A program made the position numbers and the translations under genes. Below the pieces are notes generated by a model that saw nothing but the letters and a program-made list of their open reading frames with translations, did not search any database and was not told the origin of the DNA. A stretch of DNA of 64,000 nucleotides from Macrocybe gigantea (taxonomy: Eukaryota > Basidiomycota > Agaricomycetes > Agaricales > Callistosporiaceae), in the NCBI GenBank assembly GCA_011319805.1, contig SJRY01000275.1:186001-250000 (forward strand), in the 5' to 3' direction. Of this stretch, positions 34,411-45,278 are shown one piece after another (within the stretch, counting starts at the first letter, position 1; the number at the start of each line of letters is the position of its first letter).

Positions 34411-36537
34411 TTACGCATCCACCTCGCGCCGACGGAACAATACTTGACCCTTGGGATTCGGGACATTGCTTTTGAGAATCCACAAATTCTCTGGCATGCG
34501 GTCTCCAACCAGCTTGACGTCATACGTCGCGACGATGTGCGCGAGCATGACCTTGAGCTCGTTCGCGGCAAAAAACCTGCCTGGACACGCGTGCCGCCCG
34601 TGCCCGAACGCGAGAAAATCGGTATGCGTGGCGGTCATGTCCGTCTTGCGACCTTCGACCGCACCAGATCCCGATCCATCCTGCGCCGAGGCGCGTACGT
34701 GCCTGAACGGCTGGAACGCGCTCGGGTCGGACCAGTTGGACGGGTCGTAGTGCGTCGGAAAGACGGCGACGCCGACATCTGTGCCTTTGGGAATGACCGT
34801 CCCGTCCGAGAACGTAAAGTCCTGTTTCGCGGTGCGGTTCATCATGACTGCGGACGTAATTAAGCACATCGTGAAGTGGTTTTTCTCTTACAAGACAAGC
34901 AAAGACGCACTTGCCGCCAAGGACTGCAGTCGCTGCGTCTCTCTGACGAAGCTATCGACCTTGTGCATCTTGTTCAGCGCAGAGTAAGACCAACCTCCTG
35001 GTCCACGACCGCATCGACCTCTGCTCGAAGCTCCCGTGCATGCTCTGGGTGTGCGGCGAGATAGTACAACACGTGCGTGAAGGTCTGCAGGAAATCGACA
35101 AAATTGACCGTACAGTGAGCTTCTTGATCAGAGCGCGGTCAAAAGAGCGCAAACGCGTACCATCGTGGATGTGTGGATCGCTGCAAAGTTGACAGTCAGA
35201 ATTCGGATAGTCAGATTCCGAACAGTACGCTCTTCGCCTTGAGCCTCATCCATCAGCCAGCTCAGCATGTCCAGCTGCATGGGGAAAAAAGGCGACTCAG
35301 AAACGTCACTATGAAGGCTTGACAAGATCTACACAACGCACTGGTTTGTCCGGATAGTTTTTGCCATATTGCGCGATTTTATCCAGACGTTCCTCGATCA
35401 CTGGTTTGAGAAACTTGGTGGCACGATCTACGCTTTTTGGAACACTCGTTAACAGGTTTCCGATGAGCCTGGGACGTCGTGTAGAAAAGGGGTGAATAGA
35501 GTGAGGATGATGATAGGGAAACATCAATTACGGATGCAGGACGGGAGGAAAGAGGTTGATGATGGAAGCAGTTTTCATCACCGTGAGCGTGAATTTGAGG
35601 TTGACATCCATGTAATCTGGGTCATGGCCTAGAAAAAAGACATTAGCGAACGCCTTGTAATTTCGACGAGATTTTTCTCGCATACATAGCGGTTCACCAA
35701 CAAAAATGCGATTGCTCGTCCTGCACACAACCCTAGATAGAGATTCCATTGCTGTTACTTTCAACCATTCTGGTAATAGCGAGTCCAATCAGTCATGTGC
35801 GACGCAGTAAACATGCATAGGGAAGCCCGTTTACCATCTCCCTTGGCAGGAACGATCTCGTCGAATGCGGCTGCGACCTCGTCGTGCACGAATGGAAAGA
35901 GCTCTGGCAGGCTCCTGGTGAGCTGCGATCGGACGACGGCAACATGATAGGGGTTTTCTGCGACGCTGCGACCGAGAGTGTACTCGGTTTGCAACAGCTG
36001 GGGAAGACGGTGAATTCTAAAGCAACGTGACTGGATGCAGGACGCACTGCGTTGGTAGCGTCGTAGAACGATAGCACATCCTCCGGCGCCTTGCGCAGCT
36101 CCTCTATGTACTTCTGACCGGAAACCATCACAATCCATCGGTCAAAAGCGGGTATCTTGAAGATGGAATCTTTGAACTGGGCACGCCGATGAGGGGGTGG
36201 ATTTCAAAAATTTGAAGCATCAGAGTTGTTGCTTGTTAAGCGCACCTTGTATGCGCCTCGCTGAACGAGGCCATTACAGTTCGTAAAGTACTCGAAAACG
36301 TTGAGGAAGGAGAGCGCGTGTGAGCTAAAGCCCGGTGTCGGGATGTGATCGAGCTGGCGGACGCGGTGGCGGGTTGCGTCAGGATTCAAAAACTCGACAA
36401 CAGCGCCAACGATGACGAACCTTGCGCCCCGGCCACCTGTAGAACACGAAAAATAGAGCCGCAGAGGCGATGGCCCAGCCACGGAAAAGCTGTCTGTCCG
36501 TCAAGCCAAAGAGCACGTCGTTCAACGCCGTCATCAT
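34411..36537 (-). CDS. Cytochrome P450 monooxygenase
   Basis: ER-anchored heme monooxygenase. Ten exons (36537-36421, 36353-36246, 36176-36048, 35997-35835, 35769-35686, 35628-35532, 35468-35342, 35274-35161, 35084-34911, 34847-34411). An N-terminal membrane helix (GWAIASAALFFVFYRW) is followed by LDHIPTPGFSS. The I-helix reads NFAAIHTSTM, the AAIHT form seen in ent-kaurene-oxidase-like fungal P450s. The K-helix ExxR is VRETQRLQ, and the heme loop FGHGRHACPGRFFA contains the Cys ligand. Length is 516 aa if one base is added near 34992-34998, where GAGGTTGG should read as Glu-Gly-Trp to join VVDQE with SYSALNKMHKVDSF. As written the frame breaks there, so this is either a fresh pseudogene or a sequence error. 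Substrate unknown; no biosynthetic cluster surrounds it. Confidence 0.85.
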
Positions 36538-36548
36538 CGGTTATATTA

Positions 36549-36904
36549 TCCTTCAATGCGTCAAAGGGGAGATTGGACACCAGAATTGCCCAGCGTGAAG
36601 ATGTCTGGATGAGCACTGGAGGGGTAGACTTGTTGAATCATCACGATTTTGTAGTGATCAAAAAGACTCCGTGAAACTAATTTGTGTGCACAGCACAGGG
36701 CACAATCGGCGATCTCAGGGGCCAGTCCTTCAATGCGTCAAAGGGGAGATTGGACACCAGAATTGCCCAGCGTGAAGATGTCTGGATGAGCACTGGGAGG
36801 GGTAGACTTGTTGAATCATCACGATTTTGTAGTGATCAAAAAGACTCCGTGAAACTAATTTGTGTGCACAGCACATGGCCACAATCGGCGATCTCAGGGG
36901 CCAG
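36549..36904. repeat. 177-bp tandem direct duplication
   Basis: Two adjacent copies, 36549-36725 and 36726-36904, start TCCTTCAATGCGTCAAAG and end ATCTCAGGGGCCAG. They differ by an extra G in a GGG run and by CACAGGGCA versus CACATGGCCA. The first copy begins about 12 bp upstream of the P450 start codon. Confidence 0.95.
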
Positions 36905-38826
36905 AATTGCACAGCCGTAATTTGAAACTCGAACGCTACTAACACACCCCGAATACTCACCACATTTTAGTTCATATTGTATAATCGTCTTCCAGATGTT
37001 ATCACGGTACAAAATGCGATTTGTGGTAAACCCAAGTCGTCATGCATGCCGACGAATGCCGTGTCGGAGATTTAATGCCTCTCAGATTTAAGATTTAGAA
37101 CACCTCAGTGTCCAAGCCCTGAGCGGAGCGGAGTCCAAACATGTCACTCGTCACTATGACTATTCGAAAGGTGCCCGTCCAATGTGCGGTGTTAGTAAGG
37201 GCCCGTTCCGATACAACGAGATCAACCCGTTTCTCTGCCAAATTTCAAGCCTCACGGTTTGATCTCGAATGAGATGAAAACGACAGCTCACCAACCTGAT
37301 GACTCATGAGTACGAGTACTGTTCGGCTGGCAAACAGGATGATTAGATAATTTGTCAAGAAGGAGGATGAAGGTCCGTTTACTTCAAGTCAGAAAGAAAT
37401 AATCCTCGTTCAGGGCTTGGCTAGCCTGCAGGACACGGTGACGATTTTGGGCGCTTCGACGTTGACTGGGTCGTTTCGGGCCGCAAAAGCGCCGTAAGCA
37501 ACGACAGAAAAGTCTACCACTGGACTTCCTTCTCGGCGCAAACGTCTGTGCGCAGTAGGGTCGGGTTTGAAAGTTCGCCGTGAATTTTCAACTGCCTTCG
37601 GAGTGTATTAAACGTGACTTTTCAACCCGACCCTAGTGGGCAGGCCGCCGATGACCCGATTTGACCTGGATAAGCGGATGTGGATTATCCGTGAAAGCTT
37701 CAATGTGCACGAGTCTTATGAGGAATCGCATAGAGCAAAGTATGCTACTTATTCTCATAGGGTGTGTTCTCTGATACTGTTCGATTGGAGGAATACAGTT
37801 TCATGGAGAACTGTGTAGATATATCGGATACATTTGTGTTGAAAGCCATTACCTTATGACCAGAGCATTGCATGGCATGGAGTATAGTGGTGTGTAAAAG
37901 TCTAGCCTATCTTGTGTCCCGCGTTAGATTCATACCAAACCCGGTTCTGAAGCAGTCTACTATTCCTTCCTCAAGGAGCTGCTGGCGTCAGGAGTGATGA
38001 ATTGCAGTGATGTCAAGTTTTGTCAACGCGGCATTTTGGAATCAGGAATTGGTCAACCTAACGTCTTCATTCGCATTTCCTTGGCCCAAGACTTTTCCGC
38101 GACGCAGAATTATCACTTGGCTCCCGATGCAACAGCTCACGTGGTTAGGTTCAAATGATATGCAAGCTTCAGAACCCGTGCCACAACCCCGACTACCACC
38201 TGCTAAGTATCAAAGGACGAGTTGCTGATCCGTCGTCCGTAGCATTATATGATGTTTTTGCAGAACCCATAACTGTGGCGGCGTGCCTGCGTCGCTCGGC
38301 CTCAAACTGAAAACTGTAGTACTGATTGATGAAATCTTTGGATGAGTGGACGGTTGTGCTTGTCTTCCCATGGTAGTCGTCGGGCATCATGTGTATTCCA
38401 TCATGTCGCTTGACATGGGCAATCACCAGGCAATCTTAAACCCCCTCCATCAGGCCTCCCGTCCCAACTCACTCCTCCTTCTCCTTTCCCTCCGCCGTCC
38501 TCCAAGCGTTTCGTCTGTGAATTCGTTATCGCAACCCCGTCGACGATTGAATCCGGGCCAGAATTCGACTTGGCAGGCGCAGATCACAGTAGAGAGGTCC
38601 TTGTTCCAGTTTTAGATCTTCGTGCTTGACAAGCGATAGCAGGACTTCGCCATCTGCCATCTAAAATTATAAAACAAATCCAGTTGGACGCTACGTAAGT
38701 CGTTACTTTATTCTCTTTCAGTATGAAAGTACTTATCATCATCCTCTGCTCAATGATTCTAAAGCATTAATGACACTCGTTTTCTTCTAAGAAAAAAAAC
38801 TCCCTTCGTTCAGTCCAATCCAAGAT
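36905..38826. other. Long intergenic region with one inverted repeat
   Basis: About 1.9 kb without a recognisable gene. The open frame at 37636-37818 has no motif. Apart from the inverted repeat at 37556-37635, I see no RNA gene or transposon ends. Confidence 0.35.
37556..37635. repeat. Short inverted repeat, 19-bp arms
   Basis: TAGGGTCGGGTTTGAAAGT at 37556-37574 is complementary, with a single slip, to ACTTTTCAACCCGACCCTA at 37617-37635. The spacer is 42 nt. It could be a hairpin or a tiny MITE relic; no clear target duplication flanks it. Confidence 0.6.
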
Positions 38827-40596
38827 ATGCGCTCATATCACCAAGAAAGCAGTCATTCCCCGTTATTCTCTGCGTCTGATAACTCTTCGCAGTCCCCTCC
38901 CTCGGGATTTGTGAACCATATTTCCTTGTCTCCGCTTCGCCGCACTGCCGCGGGGGATAATCGAGGCGATGACGGTGCGAATGATGGAGAAACGAAAGAG
39001 AAAAGCGGCGAAGAGGCAATTAGCCGGATTGCCATAGTAAATGCACCGACTGAAGTGAGCTCCTTGGATGCGACGATGGAAAGCGGCAGGAACACGGTGC
39101 TTTGGCTCGCCCTCCGATACACTGCACCATCGGTGCTCGGCGGCGTCGCAATTATGCTTCTCGGCATCGGCATCGTGCAGGCTGCCATCCTCCCCAGGAT
39201 TTTCACGTGTCCTTCCAGCGCCACATGTCCCAATTCCTTCGATCCCAACACTACGAATGTCCTCCAGCTGCTTCAGACTCTGATGGACTACTGGTTCAAA
39301 ATAGGTCTTTTGGTCGCGGGCTTTGGACTGACGCGTCTAAGCGCGTATCAGTCCTGGTTTATTCTGATGATGAAGGAAGGAAACACTATTGCCAACCTCG
39401 ATCTCAACCTCAGCGCAATCAGGGGCAGTCTCTTGGACTCGATCCGTTTGGTCAACAGACGGGGCAATCGCGCCCTCAGCATTTTTATCATCTTGCAGAT
39501 AGCCATCGCCGCCGGGACGCAGCTTTTCATCGGCTTATCCATTGTTCGCACGCCAGGAAAAAGGACCCTTGCGTTCAACTATCCCAGCGTATCGACTTTA
39601 CCTGACAGCAGCTTAGCTGGCATGAACAGCGATGGCCAGACGAAAGCGATTGCCAAGGTGGTCAGTTGGGCAGTCAACAATGATACGGCTCATGATTCGG
39701 CCTGGCGCGGCACCTTGGTCCCTCCTGATGGACGAAACGCGGCCCTCAACGTGCAGCCTGCTGGCACAAGATCCACGGATCTATAAACTGCACCGGGGTC
39801 GATAGCATAACACCTTCTGGCGCTACGTCGTACACGATCACGTTGTCTGGCCGCAATTACTCGATTTCAACTGACATGCAGCTGGCCGTATCCGAAACGA
39901 ACGTCGGCACCGCGCACAACCATTACCTATGGGCCAGCAACTCCTCAGGCATGCTGCCTATGCCAGTGCGACGAGCGACGGTAAGATGTTCGTTACATGG
40001 TGCGACCACCAGATCTTCATGATCGACGAGACGCCAAAGACCCCGCCGCCAGGCGTGCAGCTGCTGAACCCCAACGTCCCAGTACCCCTGGCTGCAGGAG
40101 CTCCGATCCGTACGTCTGTGCGGCCGATTCCGTCAATAACGCCATTTTGGAGTGGTGGGGCGCCGGCTTGGGCCAGTCGATGTGGAAGGTGGCGTGCCGC
40201 GGGGGCGTGCTTGGGCCGATGAAGACGGGCGAGGTGGTGTGTCCGTTGAGCCAGGAGCTGTGGGAGGAGACCGTGAGCAGCATGTTGGATGGGATCATGC
40301 AGACCGCCCCGATGGCGGGGCTTGCACAACAGGTCCTAGTGACGGTCGTCGAGACTATCAGCCTCAGGCGGTGGTGGTTACAGAGCGTCATACCTCTGCT
40401 CGTTCTCGTCATCTACGCGTTTGGCCTTGCGTATACGTTCCACGTGAGCCAGGGCAATGCGAAGTTCAAGGAGCTGAACTTGATTGAGGTGATCAAGGCC
40501 GCGCAGACGGACCATGTACGCGACCTGGTTCTCACTGGCCAGTTGAAAAAGTCGGTCATCAATTACGACGACTCTGGCTTTGTTCGCAGACGGTAG
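38827..40596 (+). CDS. Multi-pass membrane protein with frame breaks
   Basis: Unassigned membrane protein of a type common in mushrooms: long hydrophilic N-terminus, three N-terminal helices (VLGGVAIMLLGIGIVQAAIL, WFKIGLLVAGFGLTRLSAY, LSIFIILQIAIAAGTQLFIG), a large extracytosolic domain with paired Cys (FTCPSSATCPNS, NCTGVD, VTWCDHQIFMID), and a last helix (SVIPLLVLVIYAFGLAYTF). From 38827 the frame is open to 39786. Continuing the obvious protein needs one base added near 39755-39770, again near 39960-39975, and again near 40101-40112, after which it is open to 40596. A 53-nt intron (GTCCCT...CACAAG) could replace the first break, but I found none for the others. With corrections the protein is about 580 aa. 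Start at 38827 is the first ATG of the frame. Confidence 0.6.
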
Positions 40597-40939
40597 GCGG
40601 ATAGAGGCCTTTTGCTAGGTGTACGCATAGATATCGTTTATTGGTAAGTTAATGGTGTGTAAGGCAGTGCTGTAATGTTTGTAAACTTCATCTGACCTCG
40701 TTTGATTCGCCTATCTCCATATCCATATCTTGGCATAGCTTGGCGTTCAAGGACAGACCCTCAAATGCACTGTAGCGCCCGTCGCTAGGCACCATACGGT
40801 GGAACAACCACGTTGTAACAAGGTTGGGACCTCTTTGTTGTCTCTGACCAAACGTGCAACTGAAGTACCGTTATTGGCGCTCCTGTTCTCTTTCATAGGC
40901 GTGTTGTGTCTCTTTGAAACGTTGTGGCGATTCTGGCCC
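40597..40939. other. Intergenic, nothing recognised
   Basis: Short stretch between two plus-strand genes; no signal seen. Confidence 0.35.
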
Positions 40940-41400
40940 ATGGAATTGGAGATGCCCTTCTCGATTACGACACTGGTACAGATCTAGGGTTTTTCGTGTC
41001 CCTATCTGAGCAAATATCTCTGTCCCTCCTGCAAATATAAAGGAATAATTGTTTTTCAGAGCCTTCCACGTTCCGACGACTCACTTCGACGGTTCATTCA
41101 ACTTGAACACAGAAGGAGCAGGATGAACACGCCACTGCAGTAGCTCCAACCGTCTCGATTGCGCATGAAAAGTACCGCACATTTCTGCAGAGCGTGCAGA
41201 CGGTCTTCTTCCTGGGTATCATGGTCGTCCTCATCGCCATCGCAGCCCAACTCGGCAGCCTCACGATGGACGGCGCCATAAGGGTGGACATGCCCAATCG
41301 AGTGGAAGTCAGCCCTGTTTCGGTCCATTGGACACAGCAGACTGTCACTGCCGTGGCTACAGTCAGCAGCTTGCCAACTGTCACTGTACGGAGCGCGTGA
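40940..41400 (+). CDS. Small single-pass membrane protein
   Basis: Two-exon model: 40940-40975 (MELEMPFSITTL) and 41113-41400, joined by GTACAG...ACACAG, encoding 107 aa. The second exon begins KEQDEHATAVAP, has one strong membrane helix (TVFFLGIMVVLIAIAAQLGSL) and a Val/Thr-rich tail (WTQQTVTAVATVSS). No family recognised. The 137-nt intron is long for this genome, so the 5' end is doubtful; the second exon is the better-supported part. An antisense frame of similar length across 41094-41594 looks random by composition. Confidence 0.35.
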
Positions 41401-41783
41401 AGGATTGGTGAGTTTTCGCGAGCGTGCCCCATTTCGGCCGGAGCTGATAGTTGGATGCAATTGCCAGTATCTGCGTACCATCGCACTCTTTTGATTTGCG
41501 GGAGATCATCAGAGCGAAGCCTCGGATGTTGTTTGAAAGGATTCATTGCTCCCTGATACCCTGGTGAAAGGCGTTTCCATGATTTGTATACCACATTGGA
41601 CCTCGTCGATGCTGTTGAAATTTATGAATTGGTGATTTATAAATCATCAACGTCGTGCTTAAGCGCGAATTTGAGGGAGTCAACTTGTCGACCAGTCGCG
41701 GAAAGCTCGAGGCACGATGTTGATCGGAGAACCCCGAATTTTAAATCGATAACTCGTCCTTTCTCCTATCCAACCTCTTAGAC
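41401..41783. other. Intergenic, nothing recognised
   Basis: No signal found between the small membrane protein and the F-box-like gene. Confidence 0.35.
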
Positions 41784-43526
41784 GTGCCTGCTCACGCCAA
41801 TGTCAGTAACGAACTGGTACCAAAGTTGTTATCTGATTTCGTTATTATCTACAGGTCATTTCTTTCGGGAGCAAACCAGAGTCTGGTCGACGAATTCAAT
41901 ACAGCTCTCGGGACGAACGAGCAGATCTCCGAAGAGCTTGAACAATGGCTGAAGGATCACTTTGGCAAGCAACTCGGCGCAGATGTCAAGGATATACAAA
42001 CCGAAAGTAAACTCCCGCCAGAGGCACTCATGGCGAATCCGAGTCCTTCGACGATCAGCTGAGACTGGTGAAGAGGCTGCTATCACCCATTAGGAGCATC
42101 CCCGTCGAGATACTCTCCCTTATATTCATACAATTCAATGACACAGACCTGTTCGCACCATCCCCGTTTCGACACTCACGCAGGAGTTCGGCTTTTGGCA
42201 ACTAGGCCATGTTTGTTCCGCATGGAGAGCGGCGCTGTTAGACACCCACGAGCTGTGGTCGGGCTTGGAGCTCACTTTGGATGGCGGATCGGACAGTGTT
42301 GACCAGAAGTTGCTTGACATGACGAAAGAGGCGCTTTCTCGGACGGGCGACAGGCTCATCGAGCTTCAGATTCACGAATGCCCATATCCAGACCGCAAAT
42401 ACGTTGTCACACCCACAGCAAAGTCTCTTGGCGCAGTTTTCCGCCCGTATATCGGAAGAGTTGAAAGACTCGGATTGCATGCGCCTTTTTACATCGTCGA
42501 CCTTATGAACGTCCCTTGGAAATCTTTAACTCGGCTGCGATGCAGCTTTGTTTACTTCTATAGCAGGTAAGAAGAAGCTGCTTTGCCATTCGTTGACTCA
42601 ATTGGAGAGTACAGTTACTACACGCAAGTGAGGATGCTCGATGCTCCCAAATTACGCGAATTGGAACTCGTGCACTATACAAGAAAAAGAGTTCATGTTC
42701 TACACTTCTTCCAACACACAGTCAGGAACCTAACATCGTTGTATCTTGGGCAACAGATTCAATTTCAGAATCCCAGTAGTCTTGACGTCTTGAGGGAATG
42801 TTTGAGCCTTGAAAATTGGAATGCTGCATCGATAGCGAGTCGTCCAGCCTTGAGTCCTGTCCATTTGTACATCTTCCCGCCCTCCACGTTCTGAACGTCT
42901 CGATCGAAGAAGTTTACATCCAGCCTCCCCTTCGTCTCAAATTTTTGGGACGGCTCACTTTACCTGCTCTTCGCAGACTGTCGATCCATGCAGCCATGGA
43001 TGAGCCCTGGCGACTGGAGCCAGAAGTTATCCCCATGATCACTCGCTCCAATTGCTCACTCAGAGAGGTCGAAGTCGGAAAGATGGACGATGAAGTGCAG
43101 TTTCCAAGGTTTTTGAGGCTCACACCAGACCTAGAATTCCTTTCTATGGATGCAATGGACTGGCGGCCAGACTTCATGTCTGGTATGACATCGGGGACAC
43201 TACTTCCAAAAATCAAGCACCTGCGCTGCCGCCTGCTCTTTGACGACGAGGACGATTTTTGGAACATGCTATGCAAACGGTCCTTGCTTGCGCCGCGGAG
43301 CTCGCCCCATGGCCTCGTTACCTTGAACAAAGTAGTGGTCAGCGTAGATTTTCCAGCAGACTTTGTGGAACGTTGGTCATCTCGCATCGCGGAGCTGGAG
43401 GCCGCACAGGTCGATTTCACCGTGCGCAGGTCGTTTTATGAAGAAGAAACTGAGTTCAGTCCAACGTCGTCGGTTGTAAATTTACTCGATTATCATAACG
43501 GGATCGGGGGAGAAATGACATCGTGA
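41784..43526 (+). CDS. F-box-like protein with frame breaks
   Basis: Probable substrate adaptor of an SCF ubiquitin ligase. The F-box reads RSIPVEILSLIF then, after a break, FWQLGHVCSAWRAALLDTHELW, the usual two halves in mushroom F-box proteins. A long repeat-like region follows (LWSGLELTLDGG, MLDAPKLRELELVH, LKFLGRLTLPALRRL, LTPDLEFLSMDAM) with the leucine spacing of irregular LRRs. A 48-nt intron (42559-42606 approximately, GTAAGA...TACAG) removes an in-frame TAA. One base must be added near 42030-42036, 42161-42175 and 42811-42818 for the protein to be continuous; the remaining frame ends at 43526. The start is uncertain because the first in-frame codon is GTG and a leader exon may exist. 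Such genes are often in expanded, fast-decaying families, so a pseudogene is plausible. Confidence 0.6.
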
Positions 43527-43670
43527 TCGGGGACGGAGCATGAAACCGAAGGACACGTCAGTCTGGGACTGATGCCACGTTAGTCAGATATAAGACCTCT
43601 ACTTCATCGACGCCCTGAATCATTTGTTTACCATATTGTATCCAATCTCGCTGGAAGAGAACAAGAAAAA

Positions 43671-44930
43671 ATGTTGTCGGCACCGCTCCAAGTCTTCGCT
43701 CTGATGCTCGCTATGACACCTTCGCTGGCGTCGGCTGCAATCTTTCCATCGGGCACCAAGGTCCAGATGCTGGACACGGCTGGGTTTAGGAAGGCGATGA
43801 AAGCCAACGTAATGACTTCTGTTGTCTTTTCTGAAGCTTGGCGCTCATGTCGGGGCATAGCAAACGAGCATGGTTGCGTTTGTTGCGTCGTGGTGCGGGG
43901 TGAGTGCAAGTGCGGTTCATGCCAACAGGAGGATCCTGAGTGTGGTCTGCTGCAGCACTGCCAGAGGATGGCTCCGGAATATAGCAAGGCAGCGCTGGGC
44001 CTTCATCCTTTTGTCCCCGTGTACGCTGTGGATTGCGATGCGAATGACAACAAGCGGTTGTGCGCCGAGCAGGTATGTCATTTCTACCACGACGAGTCTC
44101 GCGCTCAATTGATCGTCTCTAGGGTGTGCAAGGGTTTCCAACTGTCAAGGTAGAAACGCGCCGTTGCGTAGCGCATGGACTTGTTCTCTGACTGTTATCG
44201 CCGCAGCTCTATCCTCGGGGCAAGCTCATGGAACCGGTCCCTTTCCAATATGAACGAACCGCGTCATCCTTTTTCAATTTTGTGTCTCAACGGATACCAA
44301 ACGTCATTAAGAGAGTGCCCTTGGAAGAGGATGTCCAATCATGGATCAAGGAGGTCAGGCATTCGCGTTTCTTCAGCTTAGATCGCAGATTGCTGATTTG
44401 CGTCTCCCCGATGCAGTCTGAAAACGTTGATCGGGCTATTCTGCTGACGAAGGACGCAAAGATGCCCCTGCTTTGGAAGGCGCTGGGGAACAAGTACTTT
44501 GGAAAGTTGGAATTCGCGGCTCATCGCGATGACAAGGGCAAGACTTCCATCGCCCTGGGGTTCGAGCCCGGGAAGAAAAAGGCTTCCAAAGTTTTGGTGT
44601 ATCCTGCGGGCTCGACGAGACCTCATAGATATGATGGTAAGAACACGCCCACTATTTTCCGTTGCTTCGTTCGTGACGCCCTCACTAGGTCCTATGAAGT
44701 ACGATGCTCTGGCCAAATTCTTTGACTCTGTTGTCGCCGGAACAGCTGAACTCAAGATCGAAGAAGAGACGACGATCATTTCGGAGCCTGTGGCGACGCC
44801 GGCCGACGACGGCGCACAGGTCGTTTTGATAACGGTGTTCCAAGGAAAGATGAGCTATAGCCATCATCCCTCGCTGTTTTTTTTTCTCCTGCTATTTTAT
44901 TATGGGAACTGTTCTAATGTTGTTATTTGA
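43671..44930 (+). CDS. Protein disulfide isomerase (MPD1-like)
   Basis: ER-luminal oxidoreductase that forms and shuffles disulfides. Six exons (43671-43808, 43861-43899, 43956-44072, 44123-44149, 44207-44636, 44689-44930) give 330 aa. A signal peptide (VFALMLAMTPSLASA) precedes one thioredoxin domain with active site SWCGHCQRMAPEY; the CGHC is split by an intron between G and H. The cis-Pro loop is GVQGFPTVKLYPRGK. A second, redox-inactive thioredoxin-like region follows (PNVIKRVPLEEDVQSW, LGNKYFGKLEF). The C-terminus ends in a hydrophobic segment (HPSLFFFLLLFYYGN) and lacks a KDEL/HDEL signal; it may be a membrane anchor, or an unseen last intron may hide the true end. The single CGHC domain and length fit MPD1/PDIA6-like fungal proteins. 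Confidence 0.88.
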
Positions 44931-45278
44931 GTTGCCTTGTATCTGAAACAATCTTTGTAAAACCATGCATTGTGATTCGTGATTGTAAAATGGACAAGAG
45001 TCAACTGTTGAGTTCAAACGGGGTGCCACTTGTCGCTGATGTATGATTACATAAGCAGAACCAGTCAGCACTTCGCCGATGCTGCCTAGAACGGCTCGCC
45101 CAGCCGACATGAGTCTATTCACAGGCCATTTATCAGCGCTGTTCAACCTTTTCTGAGCTCTGAATACGCGAAAAAAAACTTAAGGAACGACTCAAGTAGT
45201 GAATCGCACGTTGTGGGCTTTCGCAAGTCGCATCTCACATAACGCATATTTTACACGGTGGCATATCCATTTGGAACT
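44931..45278. other. Intergenic
   Basis: Terminator of the PDI gene and promoter of the NTO1-like gene; no distinct element recognised. Confidence 0.35.

Noticed and set aside
34411..36537. Secondary-metabolite cluster around the P450
   Set aside because: No terpene, polyketide or peptide synthase, transporter or regulator is nearby; the helical genes, orphan membrane protein and F-box gene do not fit.
41094..41594. Cys-rich minus-strand frame as a secreted protein
   Set aside because: It has no signal peptide, overlaps the plus-strand exon with a clear membrane helix, and its Cys arise from that helix's complement.
38827..43526. Programmed minus-one ribosomal frameshifting as explanation for the breaks
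   Set aside because: I see no heptameric slippery sequence followed by a stable stem at the break sites, and several breaks per gene are needed; decay or sequence error is simpler.
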